Shown: in pieces, positions 50,123-61,900 of the stretch
Layout of the letters: each line of letters begins with the position of its first letter
Position numbering within the stretch: position 1 is the first letter of the stretch
Source of the DNA: Dallia pectoralis
Lineage: Eukaryota; Chordata; Actinopteri; Esociformes; Umbridae
Assembly: GCA_029465975.1 (NCBI GenBank)
Contig: CM055746.1
Span: 1,815,001 to 1,879,000, forward strand
Length of the DNA stretch: 64,000 nucleotides
Direction of reading: 5' to 3'
Notes under the pieces: model-generated
Told to the model about the DNA's origin: nothing
The model's database searches: none
The model's input: the letters and a program-made list of their open reading frames with translations, nothing else
Translations under genes and position numbers: made by a program

Positions 50123-53100
50123 TTACGTCTCCTCGTCCCATGGGCAGAGCACTCTATGGGGGACATAGTAGTCGAAGCGGTAACTCTGGCTGCAGCTCCG
50201 GATTCCACACTTGTATGGGTTGGCCTTAACGGCTGTGTCTCGGCGGCCGCGGCAGTATTTCAGCAGGCATGGAAGCCACTCGAGACGAAGGCGATAGCTG
50301 CACGTGCAGGGCTGCCACAGATCCAGGGTGGACGGGCATCGATGAAGACCAGCCGCAGCTGCCGTCTGGAGCAGGGGCTCAAATTCAACGACCTCTGAAC
50401 CCGGAGAGATTTGGACGTTGACTTTCAATCGAGGAATGTTTATTGAACTGCATGGCACTTAACTATATGGCTGTATTGAATTGCACAGCTAAACGTGTAG
50501 ACTTTAAAATTTAAATGTCGTTATGATATGCCCAAACTGCGCTAACATAGGATTTGAATGGAAGCAAACATACCTTTATCCAGCCAATCGGATTTGCGAG
50601 CGTAAAACCCCTGGTACGCCCCCTTACACACACTGTGGATGAGCGTGTCCAGGTGCCCGGCACGACTCATGTTCACAGCCATGTCCATGTGGAGGTGTTC
50701 CAGGCCACGCCGCTCCTCCGCCGTGCGGACCAGATGCGGGTTCTTCTGTAGAACCCAAACACAGAACGATCACATTTTTATACAGACACCATTCAAGTAT
50801 TCCAATCATTTTTATGTCTATGGTAGTTTAGAGATCATTGACGTAAGCGCATCATTAGCATAGTGCCACTGATATACATTACACTGAACTTGCACACAAC
50901 ACAGCCTCACAGAGAGCACATGGCATCACAGAGAGCACATGGCATCACAGAGAGCACATGGCATCACAGAGAGCACATGGCAACACAGAGAGCACATGGC
51001 ATCACAGAGAGCACATGGCATCACAGCCTCTCTCTATGTAACAGATTGAAGATTGATTTTTTTTTTTAAAGCGCACCTGTCTAAGGTGTACCATGGACTC
51101 CGTGGGGATGACCTCGTGGTGATTTAGGCGCGAGACGAAGCACAGCACTTGGTACTGAGTCTGGCCACGCTCCGGCTCCCCTAGAATCAAAGCTCGGACG
51201 ATCCTCACATTCTGAAGAAAGTAAGACATTAGCATAAAAACTAACAAATATATTAGTAGGTTGGCGCTAAACTACATACAGTAATAGAATAGCATGCTAA
51301 CTAACAAATATATTAGTAGGTTGGCACTAAACTACATACAGTAAGAGATTAGCATGCTAACTAACAAATATATTAGTAGGTTGGCACTAAACTACATACA
51401 GTAAGAGATTAGCATGCTAACTAACAAATATATTAGTAGGTTGGCACTAAACTACATACAGTAAGAGATTAGCATGCTAACTAACAAATATATTAGTAGG
51501 TTGGCACTAAACTACATACAGTAAGAGATTAGCATGCTAACTAACAAATATATTAGTAGGTTGGTGCTAAACTACATACAGTAAGAGATTAGCATGCTAA
51601 CTAACAAATATATTAGTAGGTTGGTGCTAAACTACATACAGTTAGAGATTAGCATGCTAACTAACAAATATATTAGTAGGTTGGTGCTAAACTACATACA
51701 GTAAGAGATTAGCATGCTAACTAACAAATATATTAGTAGGTTGGTGCTAAACTACATACAGTAAGAGATTAGCATGCTAACTAACAAATATATTAGTAGG
51801 TTGGCACTAAACTACATACAGTTAGAGATTAGCATGCTAACTAACAAATATATTAGTAGGTTGGTGCTAAACTACATACAGTTAGAGATTAGCATGCTAA
51901 CTAACAAATATATTAGTAGGTTGGTGCTAAACTACATACAGTAAGAGATTAGCATGCTAACTAACAAATATATTAGTAGGTTGGCACTAAACTACATACA
52001 GTAAGAGATTAGCATGCTAACTAACAAATATATTAGTAGGTTGGCACTAAACTACATACAGTAAGAGATTAGCATGCCAACTAACAAATATATTAGTAGG
52101 TTGGCACTAAACTACATACAGTAAGAGATTAGCATGCTAACTAACAAATATATTAGTAGGTTGGCACTAAACTACATACAGTAAGAGATTAGCATGCTAA
52201 CTAACAAATATATTAGTAGGTTGGTGCTAAACTACATACAGTAAGAGATTAGCATGCTAACTAACAAATATATTAGTAGGTTGGCACTAAACTACATACA
52301 GTTAGAGATTAGCATGCTAACTAACAAATATATTAGTAGGTTGGCACTAAACTACATACAGTAAGAGATTAGCATGCTAACTAACAAATATATTAGTAGG
52401 TTGGCACTAAACTACATACAGTAAGAGATTAGCATGCTAACTAACAAATATATTAGTAGGTTGGTGCTAAACTACATACAGTAATACATTTGTAGAAAGA
52501 TATTTTGCTTAAAGACTACTACATTAATTTGTTTACCTGTGGTGGTATTCTCAAGGTGTCATTAAATCTTAATTTAGCCAGGTTTCTGTATCTTCTGTCA
52601 GTGGCAATCCTTTCTATGTTATATTTTAGCTCATTCCTCAAATCGCGTAACACTTTAGCTATCCTTGGAGTTGTGGTCATGCTGGTCAGTAGGCACTTGT
52701 TTTCTGGAGCGGTAATGGAGGTTATCTTGACCATGAGAAACCCGTCTGAAATCTAGTCATTCACAACACAAGTTCCAGTCCCTCCCCCACTCTGTGTACC
52801 GCATCTGCTCCTGGTTGTTTGGTCCTCACGGGGGAGGAAGTCCTCCTTTCTCCTCGTCTTTGTTAACTTAATCCTTACAGTTTACCCAACGCCTGTTCAC
52901 CATTGGGACTGGAGTGTTCTTAAACTATTTGGTTTACTTTGAGGGAATTCAACACAACAGGAAGGCTAAACCAAGAGATGGAGTTGCCTTTGTCTGCTCA
53001 GTCATCTGGGAGGTTGCCTCAGTTCGACTCTGTGACTTTATCAATGAGTATTTTACCAGGCACAAACATTATTTGACATTAAACTGATTAAAAAACGGGC

Positions 53101-55013
53101 CATTTTCTAAGTGAACACCTCACATCTTGATCACAAGTCAACATGCAGACACTATTATGTTATGACTATCTATAGAAAACCCTAATACTAAATACTAAAC
53201 ATTTAATAAAATCAGTCAGAAAATTAAAAATAAACTCATCTTTATCTAAGAGAACACTTCTTGGGTTTAACAGGTTAATGTTGTCTTTATTTGAGAATAC
53301 CCACACCAGCTGACCATCAGGCGAAGTGAGTTACCTCCACACCATCAGGCAAAGTGAGTTACCTCCACACCATCAGGCACAAAGTGAGTTACCTCCACAC
53401 CATCAGGCAAAGTGAGTTACCTCCACACCATCAGGCACAAAGTGAGTTACCTCCACACCATCAGGCACAAAGTGAGTTACCTCCACACCATCAGGCACAA
53501 AGTGAGTTACCTCCACGCCATCAGGCACAAAGTGAGTTACCTCCACACCATCAGGCAAAGTGAGTTACCTCCACACCATCAGGCAAAGTGAGTTACCTCC
53601 ACACCATCAGGCACAAAGTGAGTTACCTCCACACCATCAGGCACAAAGTGAGTTACCTCCACACCATCAGGCACAAAGTGAGTTACCTCCACACCATCAG
53701 GCACAAAGTGAGTTACCTCCACACCATCAGGCACAAAGTGAGTTACCTCCACACCATCAGGCACAAAGTGAGTTACCTCCACACCATCAGGCACAAAGTG
53801 AGTTACCTCCACACCATCAGGCACAAAGTGAGTTACCTCCTCATTTATTATTTTTTCCTTTGTAAAGCACCTTGAATTGCTTCTAAGCATGAATGTTTTA
53901 TAAATAAACTTGCTTGCACACCTCACACGACAAGCAGCATAGGTACAAATTCAGGCAATTCCCATCTTCTATTACAACCACTACAACTCAAACCAGAAGG
54001 CTTTGGCTCACATGGTGTTGAACCTTTAAAGAAATACTCCCATGTCACCAGCTCCATTGCTCACTTTACTGTCTTCCAGATGAAGCTTGAATTAACTAGG
54101 CCATGGTGTTTGCCTTCAGAGCAGTAAACAGGGCTTCTCCCCCAAACGTCAGGCAATGCCTGGACCATACATCCCTACCCAAGCACTTAATTCTTCCCCT
54201 TCCAGGTAATTGGCCAGCCTAACCAATACTATTTTGCTGATCTATAGGTAAGACCCCTACCTGCTGCTAAAACAAATCTGTCTTTCTGTCTTTGCAGGCC
54301 CATGCTGGCACACAGACAGGGAGGATCGCGGTGCTTATTAACAACTTGTGTTGTGCCCCTAAACAAGGACCTCTAACTGTTTAGTTTGGCTCATTTATTG
54401 CATATTCAGGAGCCACCGCGATAAGACTTATATAAGATATAAGATTCTGCATTCAAGACATTCCTTTAATTCAAAGTTAATGCCCCTCCAAACACAATGC
54501 AAACTGAAAAACAGCGGTACAAACTTTGTTATTATCACTAGTGCACTCAACATGATTCAATTGTATGTAAAACACCCAAGACAATATATCATGCAATAAA
54601 AGGTACACCAACTCCTAACCGAACACATACTTGCGTTAGAGAATGCCTGAAAATTACTTATATATGTCCAATGCAGAATCTTTAAGATGCATAATCGATA
54701 GGCTGCCGAATTGTGTGTGAACGAGTGAGTCAGAGAGTTAGTGAGTGGGTGAGAGTTAGTGAAAGTGGGTGTGCACTGCACTGATTTAACTTACCCGTTT
54801 GAAATCAAACACCACCATGTTATGGGTACCATCTCCCTGCTGGAACTCGACTGTTATGGTGTCCATCTCTCTGTTGGCTTCCAACATCTGATCTGCAACC
54901 AGTCCATCACTTAAACGCACTCGCACTTTTAACACTGAACACATCCCGAGGGTCCCTAAAACACTTATTAATAGACAACTCACTAAATAGATCTCCCTCG
55001 CATACATTCCCAT
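50123..55013 (-). CDS. oaf: Out at first protein homolog, secreted, complete, 265 aa
   Basis: Four exons, 55013-54795, 51211-51077, 50745-50574 and 50394-50123, in phases 0, 0 and 1. Residues 1 to about 25 form a signal peptide (MGMYAREIYLVSCLLISVLG), so the product enters the secretory pathway. The body matches OAF: VRVRLSDGLV, NVRIVRALILGEPERGQ, LCFVSRLNHHEVIP and RGLEHLHMDMAVN. The C-terminal Cys-rich part has CTCSYRLRLEWLPCLLKYC and NPYKCGIRSC, ending at FDYYVPHRVLCPWDEET. Length is close to the 273 residues of the human protein. Its function is poorly known, and the fly gene name comes from a hedgehog-independent developmental locus. Intron 1 (51212-54794) is largely minisatellite. Fish have oafa and oafb; I cannot tell which this is. 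Confidence 0.95.
50907..51027. repeat. 19-bp minisatellite, CATCACAGAGAGCACATGG
   Basis: Six to seven copies in oaf intron 2, beginning about 50 bases after the exon 51211-51077 donor. Confidence 0.95.
51226..52485. repeat. 60-bp minisatellite, 21 copies, at the oaf exon 2 acceptor
   Basis: Highly uniform units with AACAAATATATTAGTAGG and GAGATTAGCATGCTAA. On the transcript strand each unit holds CCTACTAATATA, close to the ideal branchpoint sequence. The nearest copy places its branch A about 41 bases before the exon 51211-51077 acceptor. Few bases vary (GCA/GTG, TAA/TTA), indicating recent expansion or homogenisation. Confidence 0.97.
53322..53841. repeat. 30-bp minisatellite, GAGTTACCTCCACACCATC core
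   Basis: About 17-18 units. Early units alternate AGGCAAAG and AGGCACAAAG (28 or 30 bp), later ones are uniform. It lies in oaf intron 1. Confidence 0.95.
53857..53928 (+). mobile_element. Probable retroposon 3' tail
   Basis: TTTGTAAAGCACCTTGAATTG followed by ATAAATAAACTTGC matches the kind of 3' end seen in truncated fish non-LTR elements. It directly follows the 30-bp minisatellite in oaf intron 1. Confidence 0.35.
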
Positions 55014-55837
55014 GTTCAGTACTCTAGTCTCTAGGACTGCAATAATCTGGTGCCAGTCTGTAAAACGTCCCGAAACAGATGCATGAACACTTCCATCTAT
55101 AAAAGACTGAAGTCCCTATCGTGTCTCTGCACAGCTCGGGGTCTGCCACACCGCAGGGGGTTCGGATCCTGGGTCTCTGGTACCCGGAGCATTATGAGAG
55201 GTTTGTGTGGTTTGAGCGCAACCATCACTGTATTATAAACGGATTTGCGTGTGCAGGAAAAGTTCAATCCCTTCTGGTGAGTTTGCTTCCCTTCCCCCCG
55301 TCACTTCCGCCCACCGACCCAGAGACAACTGCTGGCACTCAGAGCGATAAAAAAGATATCGGCATATCGGCACCCCAAACAATAGGTCCTAAGAGGCCAG
55401 AGACGAGTGTGCATGAATAAATTACCATAAATTACCCATCGGTCTATTTGCCCCACGATACATTTCACTATAAATCTGATTAATTATAATAACCGGATTA
55501 ATTATACAGACCACAGATCTGTTGGACCAAATTGTTACTTTTTTATTTGTATGTTTAAGTAAATATTGAGAGGAACTTAAAATCACTCAATAAAAGTATT
55601 TGTACACGAATGGCAATATGACTTAATATTGTTATTGCAAATAAATATGACATAACATTGAAATTCAAGAAAAAAAAGGAAGGCTATTTAATAATTGTCT
55701 GGAGGATTTCACCAGAACATATAGGATATATATGGGGTGTAAAGTTTGGGCAATGTTTTCAGAAAATACGAAAATACCAGTTGGATATACAGTGTTGGAT
55801 AAAAATAATATAAAGGTTAAATAAAAAAGATGTTTGT

Positions 55838-56000
55838 TCTAAATCCTGAATGCTGATTGGCTGATAGCAGGGGTATATGAATCCATACCAGAGGTTTCTC
55901 ATCTCTACTGCTCTAATTGCACAGGTTTATAGTCAAATCTAAAGGGTTTGTGATTTATTGCCTATATATTACCACTTAGCCCTGTGTTCAGGCACTCACA
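55838..56000. mobile_element. Degenerate dispersed repeat resembling a salmonid-type interspersed element
   Basis: AAATCCTGAATGCTGATTGG and the TACTGCTCTAATT-like and TTAGCCCTGTGTTCAGGCAC phrases occur in the order found in an abundant repeat I know from salmonid genomes. It is eroded and has no coding capacity. Confidence 0.45.
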
Positions 56001-56786
56001 GCACAGCTTTGGTATTTGGTGTCTACATTCAATCAGTCACACAAGGAAAAGGGAAAACAGCATTTATAGAAATCCACATTATTACTATCCTTCCTCATGT
56101 GTTACTGTTATATGATGAGAGCCTGTGCTGAATGAGCGTTTGATTATGCATTGTAAGCATTAAAGTAAGAAACAAACCCTCGTTATTTATGTTTCTGTTT
56201 TATAGAAAACCATTGTGTAGGTGTGTTCTTAGAGGACGGTTGCAAATTCAACTTTAGTTGAGGTGCAGGAGAAAAAAAACACAGACAAGGTCAATGCACA
56301 TGTTCCATTTTATTGCTAGACCAAAGAGACCAAAAGCTGAACAAATAAATAAACAGAAAATGTACCAACCCAACACTTAAAACATGCAAAGTCTTTATAT
56401 TGAAAATTGATATTTTAGAATGAACCAAGACCGACGAATATAGTTCAATTCTACAGCGTCTCCAGTGAAGCTAATAAACTGTTGCATCTTTACCTGGTTC
56501 TGGTTCCTTTATGGGAACTCAACTCTCCACAAACTCAGCTGGCATCCGGATCTCTCATTCTGGCCCAGTGATCTCATTTGTCTACTTAGTGGCGCAGACT
56601 CAGCGGGGTCACTGCAAACACACTTCTCATCATAGGGGAGACATACCAGCGTGGACAGTCAGTTCAGCAGTCTGTCAACTCCCACCTCCCCCCCACCCCC
56701 ACCATTGACTGCTCGCACCCTTTATGACAAGAACAAAGTACATGTGGCACCTCATTTAGTGAGCAGACACTAAGTCTGGGCATTTT

Positions 56787-56904
56787 GCACCACACACACT
56801 CAGACACACACTCAGACACACACTCAGACACACACTCAGACACACACTCAGAAACACACTCAGACACAGACACAAACACAGACACAGACACAGACACACA
56901 CACA
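56787..56904. repeat. 12-bp ACTCAGACACAC array
   Basis: About five clean units followed by GACACA units and a short CA run. Confidence 0.9.
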
Positions 56905-58985
56905 CAACCAAGTGGGAAAACGAGATGAGGTCAAATTTGCTCTAGACAGATGTTTAAAGTCAACACCGCATTTTCTCTAGTCTCTTTCTTAAAACCCATT
57001 AGATAAGAAAGCCAGCTGTTCTAACCCTTAGACCTTCACCTTCAATAGTACAGAGGAGGGCAGACACCAGGACTATGGAATTGGGGAATCTCCCAACGTG
57101 TTTACCCTGACTCAGGCATATCCTTTACTTCCTTGAATTGGAAACACTGAGATCATTGGAGTTGGGTTTTACCAGGAAATTGTGAATTCGGAGTCATTGT
57201 GTAAAAGTGCACAGGCATCATTTGTGCAATCAATGTACAAAGTGTGTTTCGTTTCCAGTGTATTCCCTGTCAGTAACGATTAAGGCATGACTGGTGAAAG
57301 GCGTAACAACACTTTTTGCACTAGTATATCTCTGAGAGGATTTAATGACTTTATCAATAGGATTTTATTTAAAATATCAATAGTAATGCTACAAATACAT
57401 GAAAGCCAGCAGGGAGTAATTGGTTGAATGGGCAGATGGATGTTACAGTGAGAAACAGACCCTGATGGCCAATCAAAAATGCTAATCAAAAGCGAAGTAG
57501 GTGATTAGGACACAGCCTCCAAATGTGTGATCCTGGACGTTTTCAACATCAGGTCAAAGGTCAAACAAGGAGACCACGAACAGAACGACTGAGGGAAATC
57601 TTGCATAGTGTACTGTGGAATATACTATCTGTGGAAGAGTCATAGGTCACAGACACAGGTTTAAAAAGAGGGGGTTAAATCTATGACAAAATGACAGACC
57701 GATGTTGCTTATCCAGCGTGTTCTTTAAAGAAATTATTTGAATAAATGTGATAGTAGTATTGACAGAAGTCAATCAGAGAGGCATTCTGTGAATGGGTGC
57801 CTGATTGACTGCATATCTTTAGTTTAAAGGTCCTTAGTGTTTGTGCCAGAGAAATGCTTCTCCCACCAATACATTACATGTTGCATACTAGTAGCTTACG
57901 GAATATAAGTGGGAAAACATTGAGATTTTTCTTTTCGGTAGCAAAAATCAGATTTAAATGCATGGGAGGAAGTGGGCTAGATGACTTGAATACTTTAGGC
58001 CTCTGTACTTTAGTTTAAACCCCCTTTGGAACACATTTTTTCTCCATTTCCCAATTTTGTGTTCTTTCTAGCATTTTTATGTCTTTGTCTCAATGTAATC
58101 ACTCCCAACAGGCTTTGTGGAATTTCAACATCGTGGAAAACCTTTTATTTCGAAGTGTTTGCACAAAGCTATTCTGCTTTTTTCTATACTGCATGTCCAA
58201 ATGCTGATTTGTAAAACAACATTATCTCATGACGAATAATGCCGTAACATTACGGATCATATAATAATCGGAAATATCTGTTTATGTTTATTTCTGTTGG
58301 TTTAAGCTGTATAACTCTGTTATGACCACAAGGTGGCAGGTATTTGAAGCCGGTTTTCTGTGTCTGTCTATGTCAGGTCCTACAGTTGACATGGCATGTC
58401 AGACCAACACAATTCCATGAGGTTGTGTGAAATTGGCCAAAGAGGTCAGAGACGGGAACTCTTCACTGACATCTTGTGGCCAGTATACAGTATGACAACA
58501 TAAGGCAACTAACAGATTTCCAAACAGGGCTAATATTCAGTCTGCCTGACGTACAGGTGCATCAATCACAAAAACGACATCATTTTATGTGTCCAGGTAA
58601 ACGGTGTCAGAAACCATCAATCATGGAGACAGAGACGATATTGGAGAATAGCAGTGTACACATGATTTTAATGATAAGAGACTAAATATGCACAGAGCCC
58701 CGAGAGGGGCATTAATAAAAGGCATTAAAACAGTAAAAAAACGTTTTTAAAAAGAAAGAGCTTTGTGGCTAGTTGAGGAAGGGAAATTCTCTCTCCTTCA
58801 TTAAATCCCAGAATGTCCCCTTCCTCTTGTTTCAGCTCCTTCCGTTAGCTGGTGACAATGTCTAGGGTGCAATAAGGCTGAAGGTTGAAAGAACACATGA
58901 ATTAAGGTGCTCCTTAGGGAGTTGTTCTTGCTCCTTTTTCGGGGTCCTTCCTCGCAGCAGTTGAGGTACCGTCCCAGATGGCCAA

Positions 58986-61900
58986 TCAGATTTCTTTGAA
59001 CCTGCAAGACAAGTAGAGATGAGGAACCCCGTTTAAAAGTGGACCAAATTCCAAAATTCCATCATTAAGACGGGAACCAGATCATCGTATCGGATTCATT
59101 GAACGTAATTATCTAATCGATTATATAAGCGATTTCTAGGTCTGACCTCTAGTGCTTCTCTACTTCCTCCTGGAAAGAGATACTAATGCTATTATGTTTG
59201 TTTGAAAAGTGGGATTAATGGGGGAGCATTGTACTGGACGTCTTGTTATAAAACGGACGTTGTTATATAAAAGCACCAATATACAGAACCAGTCAAATGT
59301 TTGTTCGCTTTTACCCATTCACTTGCCTGGGTGATTGTGTCCAAAACATTGGACTGCTACTGTATAACAAAGCGGAAGTTAGTTTGGGACTTGGAAGCAA
59401 GTTCTGTGTGTGTGAGCATGCTTGTGACATGCACAGTCGTGTATATTTTGGTGGAAACAGCTTCAATTTAACCTTTAGAACCGTTTTGTAAGTCAATAGA
59501 TGGAAACTCTGGACACTAGTGAAACTGCTCTATAAAAAAGCAGAAATGTGACAAGGCATTGTGGGTAATTTAGTATTTCATAACATTTGAGCATTTGTTC
59601 AACAGATCCTATTCCAGACAACGGACAGATATTAGCATTTTTCTTACGTCCAAATCATCAAAAAATTCCAATGTCCACTCTAATATTCAAATTCTACAAA
59701 ATATTTCAGTTGATGAATTAACATCCCAGAAACTGTGTCAAGGAAACTGAACCAAAACATTGAATGCTGCCAACCATTACAACATAATCTGCGTACACAT
59801 TAGGGACTATAACATAGTTTCGTAATCAGGATAAATCAACCCCATAGAAGACAATCAAAGTCACACGTTGAATCTGACTGAAAGCTCAGACTTTGTAGTT
59901 ACTCACCCTCTTTGTCTGGGCCCGTGACCACACCAGCCCCTAACCTCCTTGTACACCAGCCTGGACAGAAGCTGAACAACAGGGAGAAACATTTTGGAAA
60001 TTACAATTTTACAGCGCTGCACCATATAATCAGAAAAACAACAATATGTCTTCCAAACTAACCAAGCATGCGAGTAGATCCGCGGTGATCAACATAAAGA
60101 AGACATTGTTCCATCCAGTTGGAGAGATAAGTCCTGCCAACAGGGGACCAAGAGCAGCACCTAGAGGACAGTTAGAGAACAACAGGCGTCGGTCCATTTA
60201 TAAGGGACAATAATCAAAAAATGCAGATCATTTTAAATATGAGCTTCTCCTCTACGTTAAGGCATTCAAAAACAATCCATAAGCGGGGGCAGATCTAACG
60301 AATAACACTTAGATGGTGTGAGAACTTTTCCCATCTACTGTCTAATGAACAAAACATTTCCATGTGTCTACTGTGTTCGGCTCGCCGGTTTCTCTCAGAA
60401 AACTAAGTGATTAACAATGGAAAGTCATTTAGTATGGCTAGAAGCCAGAAAATGCATAAACCAATATAAATAAATGTTTCAGCACCGCATTACAAAAATT
60501 AGAGGGCAAAACCGCCACCCAAAAATAGATGCTATCTTCTAGCTAATGACTCGTGCACGGAACTACATTACAAGTATTAAGGCCGAAACAACAGGATGAG
60601 AATAACCAATATGTGAGTGGTCCAGACATTCCCCACATACCTATAGACCCAGTGCCGTCTATAATGGCCGTAACCGTGGACAGCGCTCTAGAATTTCCTT
60701 TCAGGCTCTCATGGGTCCCCTACGAAAAGAAAGCAATCATTAAAAACAGAATTCAGTCATTAAACGTGAGAGACCAGGGCATTTCCCAACTCATCTCTAC
60801 TGCATTACTGGCATCCTCTGGCGTCTCTTCAGGACACACAGAAGGTACGGGTCTGACTGAAGGGACCTTGAATCTGGTTTGGATGTCAACATTTGTCCTA
60901 ATCATAAATAACTGTGCATAACTAAAACAAGTGGAAATAATCTTTAGAACTTTATCTCGACAGTGGCAATTTGACACTCAGCACGTCCCTGAAGCTTATC
61001 AGCTCTGAACTACTAACTCACAATAATGTACAACACATTCCCCGCTCCCCCAGGGCCCCACTCCCAACCTCCCCCAGGCCCCCCAGGCCCCAGCCCCCCC
61101 AGGGCCCCGCTCCCCCAGGGCCCCGCTCCCCCAGGGCCCCACTCCCCAGCATGGAATGTTAAGCTGTCTGCGACATGGAGCTGATCTCCTCTGTTAGACT
61201 GCTGTAGGAGAGCCGCGGGACCCCATGTGAGACGCCTGCAGCGGTGCATTCTGGGATTGATGTGCTTACCAGGTCAGCTGACACAGCAGTGGTGATAAGA
61301 GCGTAGGGGCCGTTCACCAGAGCTCCACAGATCAACAGCATTCCTACAGGGCAGAAGCACAACCCGGCACTGAGAAAACCCAGCGTGTGAAAAACACTAG
61401 CCAGCAGATTAAGGCTATTTCTGTAAACGGCCATCATTGTGACACGCAGTTATACGGCAGTTATACGGCAGTTATGCGGCAGTTATGCGGCAGTTATGCG
61501 GCAGTTATGCGGCAGTTATGCGGCAGTTATGCGGCAGTTATGCGGCAGTTATGCGGCAGTTATGCGGCAGTTATGCGGCAGTTATGCGGCAGTTATGCGG
61601 CAGTTATACGGCAGCCTACGTCAGCTGAATGCCTTGACTAAGTCACACTGGAATGGGATGTCTGCTAAGTGCAAATGCAAAAACCCCACAGGGCCCAAAT
61701 GACAGTGTATAACATTGTATAACATGTACAATTGGAGCGTTGATGTACTGTAGTTGTCCGCCAGAGGGAATGACAACGAAATGGCTCCATTGCTAGAAAT
61801 ACATATTTAATTACTCTTACCGACAGTAGTTGCGAGGCTAAACTGTCCAATGTGGTTGTACAGAAACAGCTGGGAAGAAACAAAAGAAACATTTGGACTG

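Larger units (their letters stand above)
55014..58985 (-). other. oaf upstream region and probable slc37a2 3' UTR
   Basis: Close upstream of oaf I see no TATA box. AATAAA on the minus strand at 56309-56314, in a context typical of mRNA ends, would give slc37a2 a 3' UTR of about 2.7 kb. It also contains the 12-bp ACTCAGACACAC array at 56787-56904. No coding exon is recognised. Confidence 0.5.

Noticed and set aside
55121..55420. 99-codon plus-strand frame upstream of oaf
   Set aside because: Mixed composition without a family match. More likely promoter or upstream sequence of oaf.
60553..60921. 122-codon plus-strand frame
   Set aside because: It is the complement of the slc37a2 exon 60719-60641 and its flanks.
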